Shown here: piece by piece, positions 1 to 12,027 of the stretch
Layout: each line of letters begins with the position of its first letter
How positions within the stretch are numbered: position 1 is the first letter of the stretch
NCBI GenBank assembly: GCA_016801845.1
Contig: CM028923.1
Coordinates: 17,220,679-17,284,678 of the forward strand
Source of the DNA: Polydactylus sextarius
Taxonomy: Eukaryota > Chordata > Actinopteri > Polynemidae
DNA: 64,000 bases
Reading direction: 5' to 3'
The notes under the pieces: generated by a model
The model's database searches: none
Told to the model about the DNA's origin: nothing
Seen by the model: only the letters and a program-made list of their open reading frames with translations
Position numbers and translations under genes: made by a program

Positions 1-1010
1 GATTGGACAGGATCTGTCGGCCAATCGCAGGTTCGCGTTAGAGGGGGCCTGACAGTTAATGAACTCAGCGGGGAGATGACACACACAGACACACACACAC
101 ACACAAACACAGAAACGCACACACACACACACTAGAGAATGACTCCATTTCTGTGATGTTATGCAGACATTAAATTATCGTTATTAGCATTATTAGAGCT
201 CACATTTAGGTGTACATTAGTGAGTTTTATCAGGAAAACGTAATTAAGTAATCCATTGAATAAATTCAAATTATTTTTGTAATTTATTATTACAAAACTG
301 ACATTTACATTTTAGTGAAGTGACCTAGAAATAGCTGTTGCTGAATTATTGTAGTAGAGTGGAAGTACAGACCAGTATGAAGATAACAGATACAGGAGCA
401 CACATGTATGTTTGATGTTGGTCGTTAGGATGACTTTGGCAACCATCATTCTGGATTTGACACCATCATTGTCTCAGAAGTGACTCAAAAGAGCAGCCAA
501 GTTGCAGTGTCAGTGAATGGAACATGGGCCAGCAAGTCTTCACGTTTCTGTTCAGTTTGGTTTTAATGAGTTATCTGAGGTTACGAAACTGGCCGACTCC
601 AGGACTGACAGGTTAGAATGGGTTGTCCAAGATGGCACATTCACATCCTGGATACTTTGGCTTTTATCTTACAGTTGCAGGAAGTGGAGGCGTCAGCCAT
701 GTTTACTGTGATAATCATCACCTGCATCTTGCCAATGAAGTCGCTTTAATGGTTTATGAATTGAATTATTTATTTTTCCATCTGTTCTTCATGCTGCATT
801 CGAGTCCAACAGAGATTTTCAGTTTTTGATTTCTCAACATTCAAGTATTTTTTTTTTGTTGTTAAAAGGTCATTTGGTTCTTCTAACAGACAGGCTGCTT
901 TAATGTAATTTCCCAAGAGTCTGAACAAGTTGACTGATTCATTATTCAACGGACACAAAACTAAATGACAAGTGTGGAATTGATTAAAATTGAAATAAAA
1001 TCAAGAATTT

Positions 1011-1051
<41 letters not shown>

Positions 1052-1712
1052 TAAACACATGAATCAGGATGATAATTGGAATTTAAACATCCCTGTGAGT
1101 CTGCCATTTCAACCAGACACATATTTAAATGTGTTTTTAAAGACGGGGTATAACTATGGTGAAATAGATCCTGTTAATAAAGATTAACAAGATCTGACAG
1201 CAGTTTCAGTGAGTTTTTCAATGTTTTAACCTTTGAGAACAGAAAGTGTAAATGACATGAAGCATCCATGTGTGTTGACTTGGTTTAAGGGTAAACTCCT
1301 GCAATGAGAAAATCTTACATATCATATTCTAAAAGATATGTCTGAGGAAAGATTGAACATTTCTGTCTGCAATATTGCCTTGTTGTCATCATAGTCCTGT
1401 CGTATCCTTGTATGAGGTCTGAGCCTCCATCATGAGGATTTAAAGGTTGCATCCTTCAAACAAACAACAGTATAGTTGTTGGAGCTGTATCAGGATGCAA
1501 CGAGCATCGTTTTAAATAATAACCAGTGACAGATGTTATATGATGTCACAGTGAATTATTTTGCTTGTATTTGTACCTGGACAGCATAGATTCAATATGC
1601 ACGTACAGCTGATATGTGAGCTAAAAGCCTAATGTGATCGATGTGAAGTCCAGACCTGCTGTGATGTCTCGGCTCAGACATGATCAGAGAAAATATGATC
1701 AGAGACGCTTAC
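1..1712. other. intron of the minus-strand gene, no exon seen
   Basis: This stretch lies downstream, on the minus strand, of the splice donor at 1711-1712, so it is read as intron 1 of the gene that starts at 1797. It holds a CA microsatellite at 79-132 and a run of 33 T at 1013-1045. I found no second exon with flanking splice sites on either strand. The short open frames at 517-958 have no family resemblance. Confidence 0.5.
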
Positions 1713-1797
1713 CTGAGACCAGCAGCTGAGTCCATGTCAGACACAAGAACAGAAACATGGTGAGAGATCCTGCTCCTCTTCCTCTGCAGCGGCTCAT
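1713..1797 (-). CDS. first coding exon of a signal-peptide protein (5' partial gene)
   Basis: An ATG at 1797 opens a frame of 28 codons that ends at a good splice donor (CAG|GTAAGCG, GT at 1712-1711), leaving a phase-1 split codon. A second in-frame ATG at 1758 has the better Kozak context (ACCATGT) and begins a classic hydrophobic signal peptide, MFLFLCLTWTQLLVS. The protein should therefore be secreted or a type I membrane protein. The rest lies off the left edge. In human, PTPRB and PTPRR (receptor tyrosine phosphatases) sit beside TSPAN8 and LGR5, so either is a candidate by synteny only. A signal peptide exon does not identify the family, so no symbol is given. Coding exon call is fairly safe; identity is not. 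Confidence 0.5.
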
Positions 1798-2110
1798 CCT
1801 CCTCCCTGCAGCTCAGACTCAGACACGCCAGCAGTGCTCGCTGCTGAGGTTCAACATAAAGAGGAAACGGCCGTTGTGGTGGTGTTTTTGTGTTTTTTTT
1901 TTTTTTGTGTTTTTTTTTTTTTTCTGAGCATCTAACTGTGGAGGATGATGAGGGTTCGAGACGCTGCCGACAGCTCCACAGATGTGTTCCACCGCCGGTG
2001 ATGCGACGCTCCTTCCCCCGCCCTGCGATGTCCTAGAGCGGCCTGACTGACGGAGGAACAGCCGCTCTACTGCAGCGGCGGCTCCGGAGACAGGCGGAGG
2101 TTTTTTTCCA
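1798..2110 (-). promoter_or_regulatory. probable 5'UTR and CpG-rich promoter of the minus-strand gene
   Basis: Upstream (on the minus strand) of the signal-peptide exon the sequence becomes rich in CpG and G+C between about 1950 and 2100, unlike the AT-rich surroundings. Two T runs near 1895-1925 separate this from the exon. No TATA box is obvious, which suits a CpG-type promoter. Transcript start cannot be placed. Confidence 0.35.
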
Positions 2111-2506
2111 TGTGAGGGTCACAGACGGAAGGAGGAGGGAGTTCAGGTGAAGGCTGCTGCTGATGAGGAGAGGAAGGGGAGGAGAAAAGGCGGGGTGGTG
2201 GAGAAGGACGGTTAGATTCAAATATTAAGTGCCCAACTTATGTTAAATTTAATTAAATATTCTTTTAGCGTTAATTAAGTTTTATTTCATTTTCAGTCAT
2301 GTTGGCATGTCGGTGGTTGCTGCCTGGAATTCTACCAAAGTGACGTAATCATTGAAGTAACCGCGATTAACGTAAAGCATTGTGGGAATTCGCGGCACGT
2401 TAGGGGATTTGAATGTGCCATACTGTAAGAATTGGTATTGATTTGATACCATGTAAATACAGAGCCAGTATAGCCGATACCAATACCGATACTTTTTAAT
2501 AATTAA

Positions 2507-4097
2507 AGGTGAACAATGGCCCATTTGAACCAACATTGTACTGTTAGAGTTCTTTGAGTAATGGCAGTTACCAAAAAAAAAATGAATCAAATCAGTGCTA
2601 CATTTGCGGAGATATTGCGGTAGTGGCGAGCCTGGCCATGTAGCTAATGAACTAAGTGATGGGGCAAGTTGCTAAGGTGTTTATAAGTGTCAAAGAGGTG
2701 TTGAATCTACCGCTGACACAAACCCAACACCTTCCTTCTGCTGCTTCATATTAGCTGGTGTTCTGACATTTCTTCCCATTTATCAAGATGTCCCACCAAA
2801 GCCCAGTGCACATGTGCACAAATATGTCGTTTTTAGCGGCTTTCTAACGTACATCTACATAGAAGCATATTCTGATGGGGTCATTTTAATTGTTAGAATG
2901 TCCTACCTGCTCATATTAATGTAGAGGCATATTCTGAAGCATTATTATCAGAACTTCTTGCATGGTTTTGGACACACATGACATCCCCTTAAAACAATCT
3001 GTGACAGCAAAACAAAACAGACTGAATGCATACACGTATTTTCAGGCACGGTAGCACAGATCAACAGATGCAACTGTCAACTCAGCCTCCGGTAGGACGT
3101 TTCGCACAGCCCCCGTTTGTAAAAACATCACCAACACCACAAATTTTCAAACAGGATGGGAGGTTCAAGCACGCAAAAACAAACGACTAGTGACAAGTAT
3201 ACAATCAATTCTATTCTGTTTTTAATTCTAGTTGTAGCAGATGGGTCTGCTGTAAGAAGTTAGCTTACTAACTGCCGCTAACATAGTTTGTACTGCATCT
3301 GCAGGTTCTTAAGGTTTTCTTGGACTTGGAGGGCAGCTCTCATCATCATGAGACCAGAACTATTAATCCATCACTCTCCGTAGCAGCTAAAATTATAAAT
3401 ACATTTCTGCAATGTCATCTTTATTGCCTCTACTTGCTATCTACACCAACGGGTTGACCCCGCCTTAACTTTGACCTTGCCTCTAGCCCCAAGTGGCCCA
3501 CTGTTTTGGTCAGGCCAGAAATCTGGAGCTAGTGGCCCTGAGACAGCACCGAGGTAGCACCAGTCAGCACCAACTCGAGACAGTGTGAAAGCAATTAGCC
3601 CCAGCACACTTCGGTTAGCTCAGCCTTGGCCCCACAGTGTGAAGCTGCCGATTGAAAGCTTCACACCAGCAAACTAGCAGGAGGCTTTTATTGTGAAGTG
3701 CAGACAGGAAATGTTTTGGATTTTCACATGTCAGAAATCAACAGAGGTATGTGACAACCTGATTAAACACTTGTTTTCTACCGTTTCTTTACCACTACTA
3801 AGTTAAACAGACATAGTGTAATGTTCATAAGGCTTAGAAAGAGATGCACAGCTTCTTTAGTGACACAAAAACACTGTTTACTTCAAAGTCAGCAACCTGC
3901 TCTAATCACTTAGCTTATTAGCTGCCTGGCCAGGCTCACCACTACCACTATATCTCAGCTAAAGGAGCACTGATTTGATTCAGTTTTTGGCAACTGACAT
4001 TACTGTAATGTCAGCTGCCAAAAACTGAATCAAATCAATGCAGTGTCAGTTGTCAGCTGACAGCAGAATATTAGTTCAAATGTGCTGGACTTCCCCT
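2507..4097. mobile_element. non-autonomous DNA transposon with long terminal inverted repeats (Kolobok-like)
   Basis: The two ends are inverted copies of each other. The left end (2507 to about 2675) and the reverse complement of the right end (4097 to about 3905) share blocks such as CATTTGAAC, TGAATCAAATCAGTGC and GAGCCTGGCCA in the same order. Both ends abut TTAA (2503-2506 and 4098-4101), and both start AGG(T/G)GAA after it. A TTAA target duplication with purine-rich tips is a Kolobok trait; piggyBac also uses TTAA. The roughly 1.2 kb interior has no long open frame, so the copy cannot move on its own. The right arm carries an extra hairpin absent from the left arm. Superfamily assignment is inference. 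Confidence 0.6.
3971..4037. repeat. 32-bp stem hairpin with 3-nt loop
   Basis: Bases 3971-4002 and 4006-4037 are reverse complements with one mismatch, separated by CTG. The structure sits in the right arm of the transposon at 2507-4097 and is not matched in the left arm. Confidence 0.85.
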
Positions 4098-4101
4098 TTA
4101 A

Positions 4102-5687
4102 GGTGGATGTATCATCAAATTATTAAATCTGAATGAATTTTCATGACCTTTAAGTGTTTTTGTGATTTTTTTTTTTTCTTTGGATTATTAAATAGTTAAA
4201 AACCCAGGACGAAATTTAGGGAAAGTTTATAGGCAAATAGAAAATGCTTTATCATCATAATAAAAGTTTTTGTTCAAAAACAGTAACAGAACTATTTTTC
4301 ACCATACACTGTCATGTCTGTTTTTTTTCATAAATTAATACAGCACATAAAATTATCACTTAACATAAAATTAAAACAAATTCTTTTTCTCTGAAATGAA
4401 ATTTAATTTCTCCCCTTCAGTGCACTTCTTTTCCAGCTCTCTGCAGAACAGAGGTTTTGGTTGGAGTTTTTGTTCACAAACAGTCTCACATTCACATTTT
4501 TTTGGTTTTATTGCACATTGTCTGTAAACTTTCCTTCCTCTTGGCTGGCTCTGATGTTGCAGCTACTCCCTGGTGCTTCTTGGCAAGTTTGCTCAGAGAG
4601 GGAAATGTTGGTGTATTGTTTCTCCACTGAAGGCGTAGACCATGATCCTAAGGAACTGGCCTCTTATTTTCAGTACCTGCGTATTTCAGTGGGAACATCA
4701 GTGCAAGTTGTCAGATGCTGCTGAGATGCAAGGACAGTGACAGTCAAATGACAGTCAAATTCTGCACATATTCCACCTTTGACTTCAGATGTGGGTGCAG
4801 CAGCCCCTGCAGACGAGCTCAGGGTAGTTGCAGGAACTGAGGCAAGTCCAGCTTTTACTGAGTCAACATTTGCAGAGTGAAAGAATCCAGGTTTTTAAAG
4901 CAGGATGTCCAGGTAGGTGCTGACAGCAAGCCCATAAAACATTTCAATAGCCCTGAAACAAAGGTGACATTGCACTGACAGCCCAGCAGCTAGCCTGCTA
5001 TCTTGGTGCTCAGAAATTGCAATAGTTCTGAGAAGCAGTGAGACCAGGGGAATCACCTTTGAAACTGAAATATGTTCTTCAGTTAATATCTCCCTGCTTG
5101 TTTCCTCAAATGGTCTCAGTGCATTGATAGAGACTGATGACATTCCTCCTCACTTCAACAAAGTGAGCTCTCTCCAATGAGACAGAGGACTGTGGTAACT
5201 GCCTCCTTTTGCTCAGACAATCTCTCCCACATGTAGAATACAGACTTCAACCTCGTCCCAACTGTTTGAGTTAGTTTTCATTCGGGGAACTCCCGCTGCC
5301 TCTGAATTTTTTGTGAACTCGTCTGCAGCTTTAGTGTTATAGCACCAATAGCACTGTTTTTCTGCTGAATCAATGGGCGACCATCACTGCCTTCAGTGGC
5401 AGCAGACAGAAGTGACATACAACACCTTTAATTATATTTATGTTGGGCTAGATTGATCAAGTATTGGGTTGACAGGTGAAAAAATAGATATTATTTTGTT
5501 TTTAAAGTGTAAACACAAACAAAAAAGTATCTTTTTCCACTGCCAATCACTTAAGAATTTTGCATTTTCTGACCTGCTGCCTCCTACAACCTGAAGCTAA
5601 GACGCTTTAGTTCATGTAAACACAGTAAGAGTCCATTTGAAAGTGTATCTAAACATCCATATCTAATTCTCAAGGTCTAATACCTCC
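4102..5687. other. intergenic, no gene seen
   Basis: AT-rich sequence between the transposon and the first tetraspanin promoter. Short open frames at 4461-4724 and 4895-5143 lack flanking splice signals in frame and resemble no family I know. Confidence 0.5.
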
Positions 5688-5814
5688 CTCTTTATAGGAA
5701 GCCCTTCCCATCGCCTGGCTCTGCCTCACTCTTCACTTCAGTTTCACTTGAGACATCTCACAGTAACATCAGTTACATGTGTGTGTGTGTGTGAGCAGCA
5801 GCAGCAGCAGCAGC
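5688..5814 (+). promoter_or_regulatory. core promoter and 5'UTR of the first tetraspanin gene
   Basis: A TATA-like TTTATAGG lies near 5690. About 45 bp downstream, 5731-5750 on the opposite strand reads GTGAAACTGAAGTGAAG, close to an IRF/ISRE element. The leader then runs through a (GT)n stretch (about 5779-5793) into a (GCA)n run that ends at the base before the ATG at 5815. No other promoter elements were recognised. Confidence 0.35.
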
Positions 5815-8800
5815 ATGGCATGGGTGCAGCGTCTTTTCATCATCATCAACTTCTTCTTTGTGGTGAGTGACTGGATTTCAAATCAGAAATAAAGAGGAAA
5901 TTTTAGAGAAGCTGTGAAATGCATAGAAGAAGTGATCATGACTCATGAGGATTTGCAGCAAAAGAAAAACAACACAACATGAGCACCATCTGCTGGATGA
6001 AGACTCAAACCTGTGCTTTCTGCTAAACTTTACTGTTTGCTCATTTTCCTAGTTTTAGTTGATGAGTACATGACAATATGTGTTTGAATGAGTCATTTGA
6101 CTAAAACTAGATTCTCAGTCTGATTGTTGAGGGGAAAATATCAGTGACATCGGGAAAACTTGGGATCCTTCATTTCTCTGGAAAGTGAAACTTAGCAGCT
6201 GCTCAGTTTTTTTTTTTTTTTTTTTTTTATACAGCAGGAAGGCGTTCCAGTTTATCTGAGTGACTCCATCAGGGCTGCAGCTGCCAGCTCAGTCTGTTTG
6301 TTTTGTCACAATAAAAGTCAAAAAGCTGAAGATAGCCATAGGAGTGGTTAATAGCTGAAACTAAAAAAGGCTTAATATATTTGTTTGAAAAATGGCTGAA
6401 AGTACATTTGAAATGTGCTATCAATCTGTAGATTTTTTTGTTTTTGTTTTTGCTTTTATGATGATAAAATAGCAAAGACAGCCCATCACAATTCATATGT
6501 CTCCAAAACCAAACGTATTGAGTTTACAATGATATACAACAAAGTATAGTTTTTTTTTTTTTAATTAATTTTTCAGTATATGTAATGATTTTTTTTGGTA
6601 TATGTCTTTATACTTTAAAAAACTGAAAATATGAAACTATAACATCTTACAGATACTTCCATTATGAAAACACTGCAGTTTCCTAAATCAACTGCTCTCT
6701 GGAGTTTGTAATAAACAAACAGGAGGAAATATATAAAGCATTTGTTTAGGAACTATTTTCTGCAGCGGATTAATCCGCATAATAACACAAACAAAGAACC
6801 AGTCCTACCACCATCATTGTTCACACTGACAAGAGCAAATGACATCAAATCTAAATGGGCTAAGAGTGATATTTCTAGTATTTATTTCATTTTATTTTTC
6901 CTATTGCTAAATAGCTAACATTAGCATTAGCAGATGTATACTTCGTATCGATTTAGAAAAATTGTTGCCAGTTTACCATCCAACTTTCTTCCTTTACTCA
7001 ACAACAGTTGCAGTCTGCAGACGTGTTGACTCTCTACTGCTAGTGAAGTTAGCATGCTAACCAGCATGCTCTGGTTCTTTTTGTCACTGTAATTTTGGTA
7101 AACAACACCAACACGAGCTATGCAGCAACAGCAAAACTCCATTAACATTGCTTTTGTTTAGAAAACATTAATTGTAATGCACAAAAGCACATGACATTAA
7201 AGTAACACAATAATAGCTGCTGGGAGCCTCCGGACCAGCAGGCTTTCATTTTGCTGATTCATCACGTTGGTTGCTCCGTGCAAATGCTGATGAAATCTGA
7301 TCAGAGATGAAAAAAAAAACCTCTGGAAAACCCATAAACTCTTTTTGCTGTGTCCTGTCATGTCTCAGATTGTGGGTGGAGTTGTCATCATCATCTCTCT
7401 GGCGCTGCTGTCTCCATCACTGGAGGGTTTACGTGATAATACAGATAATGTGAGAGCACACACACACATACGCACATACCCATACGTACTTCTATCTTTG
7501 TGAGGACACTCATTGACATAATGCAATTTAACCTAACCTTAACCATTACCACCCAATGGCTAATCCCAACTCTAACCTAAACTCAATTCTAACACACCCC
7601 AACCTTAAAACCAAATGTTAAACCTAAAATAGCCATATGAAGTTGTGTGGTCCAGATAAAATGTCCTCATTTTCCAAAAATGTCATCACTTCCAAGGTTT
7701 AACACTCAAACACAGCTAACACTAAACACACGCGCAACGCTAGCCACCCTGACAACTCTCTGTCACCTGGTTAAAAAAATTCAGGCAACCTACCACATTG
7801 TCCTCTACATCGTGGGTTCAGTCACCATGGTACTCGCCACCCTAGGAGTCTACGGAGCCCACAGGGGGAATATGGCAGCTTTGACTGTGGTGAGTGGAAA
7901 TGATGATGGCTGCAGGATTCTTATTATTATTATTGTTGATATGCTGATTATGTTTTGTTAGTGAAAGCAACAGATCCTCTGGTCAAAATCTTCAAGGTGC
8001 TATATAAAAGATTTTGCTAGTGCAACATGGTTAATATTAGCACTATCAGCTGAAGAAACATCAAGAAACAAAAGAAACATCATGAGTTTAATCACCAACC
8101 ACTAGTGATAACTCTTTTGTTTTGCTGTTACTGAAGTTGGCATGCTAACTATGGCCATGGTTAGTACTGAAGAAGTAGCATTGCTCAAAGGACATATTAT
8201 AAACTCTTAGCTTATCACCATCAACACCAGCATCTGGCAAAAATACAAGAACATACATATAACACCTTTAAAACCCTTAGAATATACACATTTACACGTA
8301 TACATTATTTTATGAGACAAAATAAGTTTTGACTGCTTGAAAACTGCTGCTGATCACAGTCTGTGTTCCAGCTTAAAAAGCAACATTAACATTTATATCA
8401 ATCCTCAGGAGCTGATGCTGTTCGTCTCTCTGGTCTTCCTCTGCAGTACCTGGTGTGTTTGGTGGTCGGAGCGCTGCTGATGCTGAGGGCTGGAGTCCCT
8501 GTGGCTGCAGCTCGACCACAGGTAACAACAACAGCACAACATCAGGACAACAGGACAAAAACAGTCACATTAACAAAAGAAACTAATGTATAAAAAGTCA
8601 GCTCAGATAGTTATTTAGCTATATGTGCATGTGTGCATATGCATACATATGTACATACATAGTAGTATATATTTTAGCTGTTGCAGTCTGGAATGTATCT
8701 CCCTCAGTTCTTTCTATATTGACATAAACCTGCTCAGAGAGAAGCTCAGGTTGAGAGTCTACATGGTGTATATGGCTTATGTTTTTTGTGCAAAAAGCAC

Positions 8801-10745
8801 AAAAAGGAAATAATAAAGAAAATAAACATTACTCTATGTGTTTGCAGTTGGAGAGTCTGATGGAACAAAGGTGGCATTCATTCCTCCCCCTGGATCAGGC
8901 ATCTGATGACATCAGGAAACAGGCTGAATCTCTGCAGACTACGGTGAGAATGAATCCTCATTGTGTGGGTGTAATGAAACGCTGCAGCCTGCAGAAGGCA
9001 GTAACTTTCCTTCTCTTGAGTTCAGCTGCACTGCTGCGGTCTGTTCAGCTACAATGACTGGGAAGACCAGATCCCAGACTCTTGCCTGTGCAGCCCTGAG
9101 GAACATGAAGAAGAGTGTGAGACCATCAGCTACAAGGTGAGAGTTAGACAACAGGCTTCTTTTTATCAGTGAATAAAACTTGATTCATTAAATACTAGTT
9201 CTCAGTTACAAAAAACATCTATAAAGATCAGTCTGGTCTCAGTTCATTGGTCCTGTTGTGGTCTTAGTTTGGTCTCAGTCTGGCCCTAGTTTGGTTGCTG
9301 TAGATAACCTTTCCTGTTCTGTTTCTATTCCAGAACTTTTTGCAAAACATCTTCTGGAAAAAGAAGTCTGTCTTGAAACAGGTCGGTCCAGGTTGTATTT
9401 GAACTGAATTCTTTTCATCTTGATTTTATTTGATGAGACAGAGATCAGTTTGACATTTCTGCGTGTTGCACCATCAGCCCTGCTTCCCCCTCATCATGGT
9501 ATCCATCACATCAGACGCCGACATCACGTTAGGCGTTGTCTTCACTCTGTTTGCTCTGGCGGTGAGTTTGTTTTTTTCATACATTTGTGACTTCTATCTC
9601 AGATATTCTTCTTTTCATTAAGTCCAAAACACTGTTCACATGTGTCGTATATTAAAGAGGGTTGGGTCTGTGCTACGCACTTCTTTGCTATGTCTGCACC
9701 CTGTTGGGACTGTGTTTAGGCTTCATTCTGTCACCTTCAGATGGTCCAAAATGGTGCAGAAAGCTTTGGCACTGGGGTCATGACGACCTGATCTGAAAAC
9801 GCTAGTTCTGTCCTCTAGGTTTTGGCTTCCTGGTTGTTTTCATTCCACCTCAGGTTTTAAAAACCAAGCCAAAATGTATTTTGGAGAAACTTTTGGAGCA
9901 CCACTGGAGGATGAGGAAGCAGGCATTCAGAAACGGGACATTCAGATGGCTTATGTTGCAGTAGAGTTTACTGATCAGGAGAAGAGATATCAGCGTACAG
10001 CAAAACAGTGACTGCTATGCAGGGCTGATACCACTCCTCACATTCTCCCACAAAGTTAGGTACTTATCTGTTTCTGGTCAAGGACCAATTTTAGCCTTGA
10101 CTAAAGCACATTCCTGTGTGCAGCTCTCCTCCGCTCTTAGTTACATCTGTTATCATGAGGCAGATTTAATATAAATTATACACTACAGGTTATAGACTAT
10201 AAACTATAGACAGGGGACCAAATATCCAGACTGCAGCCACAGGTGGCAGAGTAACATTAGCTTAAACAGTTGTGGGGACTGTGCAGGAGACACAGCAAAA
10301 TATATTTAAGTTGGATTTTTCCCTTACAATGTACTTCAAGCATCTAGGAACCTTCAAGGGCCCTGAACAGGAGGCTTCTAGTCATTAGCAGAGACCAAGT
10401 GATGACCAGGTTAAACCCAGGTTGAACACAACAACTCAGTAACACATCGGGAGAATTTCTTTTAAGTTTAGCACAAATGCTCGTTTGGATTCAAAGGTGA
10501 AATCGTTGACAGAAGTCAAAGGTCACGGTCACCACAACCTCACAAAAAATATGTTTTTTGAGGTTGTGGTGACCACAATAATTCTGTGACACAAACTTGC
10601 TATGTGTGTGTCTGTGTTAAAGGTTCTGGGCTGCATGTTGTCTTCGCTGATGATCTACCACATGACCAACGAGGCGGCGCCCATGCATGTGATGTTTGCT
10701 GACCAGCCGCCAGCGTACCAACAACTGTGGAACCTGCCGGAGTAG
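5815..10745 (+). CDS. tetraspanin, TSPAN8-type (upstream tandem copy)
   Basis: Nine coding exons: 5815-5862, 7369-7449, 7785-7889, 8447-8521, 8848-8943, 9026-9136, 9334-9381, 9478-9561, 10623-10745. All introns are phase 0 with GT-AG ends, and the joined protein is 256 aa, normal for the family. It is a four-pass membrane protein of plasma membrane and endosomes that organises partner receptors into microdomains. The large extracellular loop has the diagnostic CCG (C138-C139-G140), followed by C155, C157, C166 and C190, giving three disulfides. The spacing, DW after CCG and the CxC pair match TSPAN8. The cytoplasmic tail carries a YxxPhi motif, YQQL at 248-251. No N-glycosylation sequon sits before the last loop cysteine, unlike the downstream copy. 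The exon 3 acceptor is weak, so its start is the least certain boundary. The start ATG is preceded by GCA repeats. A tandem duplicate follows at 14486 with identical intron phases. Confidence 0.85.
7485..7680 (+). repeat. interspersed repeat with GAGGACACTCATTGAC and CTAACC-rich body
   Basis: Located in intron 2 of the first tetraspanin. It opens with a short CA tract, then the phrase GTGAGGACACTCATTGACAT, several imperfect (C)CTAACC units, and closes with GTCCTCA. I recognise this layout as a dispersed fish repeat. Related but distinct copies with GTCCCCA phrases lie at 19410-19750 and 48471-48760. Confidence 0.6.
9883..10327 (+). repeat. left member of an inverted repeat pair flanking the terminal exon
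   Basis: This segment of intron 8 is closely similar to the reverse complement of 11771-12027. Shared blocks include GAGCACCACTGGAGGATGAG, GGACATTCAGATGGCT, GTTGCAGTAGAGTTTACT and TTTAAGTTGGATTTTTCC. The left copy carries about 150 bp (around 10020-10200) that the right copy lacks. It is probably a dispersed element of unknown family. Confidence 0.75.
10527..10574 (+). repeat. perfect 16-bp stem hairpin just upstream of a splice acceptor
   Basis: Bases 10527-10542 (GGTCACCACAACCTCA) pair perfectly with 10559-10574, and flanking A and T runs extend the stem. It lies 49-96 bases before the last coding exon of the first tetraspanin, so it would fold in the pre-mRNA. Confidence 0.8.
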
Positions 10746-11003
10746 ATGACTGTTGCTACGACAACAAAACCGATGCGAAAGATTCCTTTTAAAATAGGAG
10801 ATAGGTGGTTACCATGGTGGTTACCATGGTTACCATTACATAAAGCGCTTCCATAATAAGATGCTAATTACACAACATTATACTGAACGACATGTTCAAT
10901 AGTGTGTTTTTTGTGCTTGTTGAGTCACAGTGTTGACATTGCTGTTTCTCGTTTGTCTATAAAATATAATAAGTTGAACTTGAACACCACGCCATCAAAT
11001 ATT

Positions 11004-11009
11004 AATAAA
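11004..11009 (+). terminator. polyadenylation signal of the first tetraspanin
   Basis: AATAAA lies about 260 bp after the TAG stop at 10743-10745. It is the first canonical signal downstream, giving a short 3'UTR. Confidence 0.5.
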
Positions 11010-11284
11010 AAAACAAAATAGTACTATTAAAGTTGTATAATAACTGACTGGATTTGTTTGTAATTAAACTGACTTTTTTGTGGTTAACTCTTATTTTCAT
11101 GTATAATTTAAGAGAAACAAGTTATTAGGGGCTACGTTTGTTTAGATCCTTTTTAGTTTCTTTGTTTTGAAGAAACAATTGTAATGTAATTGTCTGATTG
11201 GTGTATGTACTTGTTAGATAATGTTAATTGGTGTACTAAACATGTACCAAAAGTGGCTGCTAAACTTTTTTCAGGCAGTTGTGT

Positions 11285-11625
11285 GTTCACTTGTTATCAC
11301 TTTATTAGGAACACCCAGATACACATGATGCAGGCTGATGACAAAATTTATCCCACAGCCTCTTTTGGCCAAAGGCAGGCTGCGACAGTCGCCAGCTTGT
11401 CGCACACAAACAACCATTCTCACTCACATCCACACCTACGGGCAACTTAGTATGCTCAATGCTCAATTCCCCAATTGAGCATTTTTGGTTGTGGGAGGAA
11501 ACCAGAGCTCCTGGAGGAAACCCACGCAGACACGGAGAGAACATGCTAACTCCTCACAGGAAGACCCCACCCTATTTGCTGTGAGGCAACAGCGCTAACC
11601 CCTGTGCTGCCGTGCTGCCTGGTGA
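11285..11625 (+). repeat. widespread fish interspersed repeat
   Basis: The segment begins TCACTTTATTAGGAACACC and includes GGGAGGAAACCAGAGC, GAGGAAACCCACGCAGACAC, GGAGAGAACATGCTAACTCC and TGCTGTGAGGCAACAGCGCT. I recognise this string of phrases from dispersed repeats in many fish genomes. No coding capacity is visible. Confidence 0.65.
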
Positions 11626-11770
11626 CAAGAGTCCTGCAGGAAAACTATAGTCCAGTCTGAACATCATGTTCAGTTTGTGTCTCAACTCTGTTCATGGATG
11701 TTCAATGTGAAAATTTACTTTGTATCTTTGTTGTTGTTTGGTTTTTATGTCTTTGTTTTGGCTCATTCAT

Positions 11771-12027
11771 GTAAAGGAAAAATCCAACTTAAATATACAA
11801 ATATCATTTTGCTGTGTCCCCACAGCTGTTGGCTAAGCTCTGCCCCCTGTGGCTGCATCTTCCTCTTATCCTTAGTTTACAATTAATATAGTAAACAGCT
11901 GTACATTTTGCTGTACGCTGATACCTCTTCTCCTGATAAGTAAACTCTACTGCAACATTAGCCATCTGAATGTCCCGTGTCTCTCTGCCTGCTTCCTCAT
12001 CCTCCAGTGGTGCTCTAAAGTTACTCC
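11771..12027 (-). repeat. right member of the inverted repeat pair
   Basis: This is the reverse-complement partner of 9883-10327 and lacks that copy's central insertion. Together the two copies enclose the terminal exon, 3'UTR and polyadenylation signal of the first tetraspanin. Confidence 0.75.
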
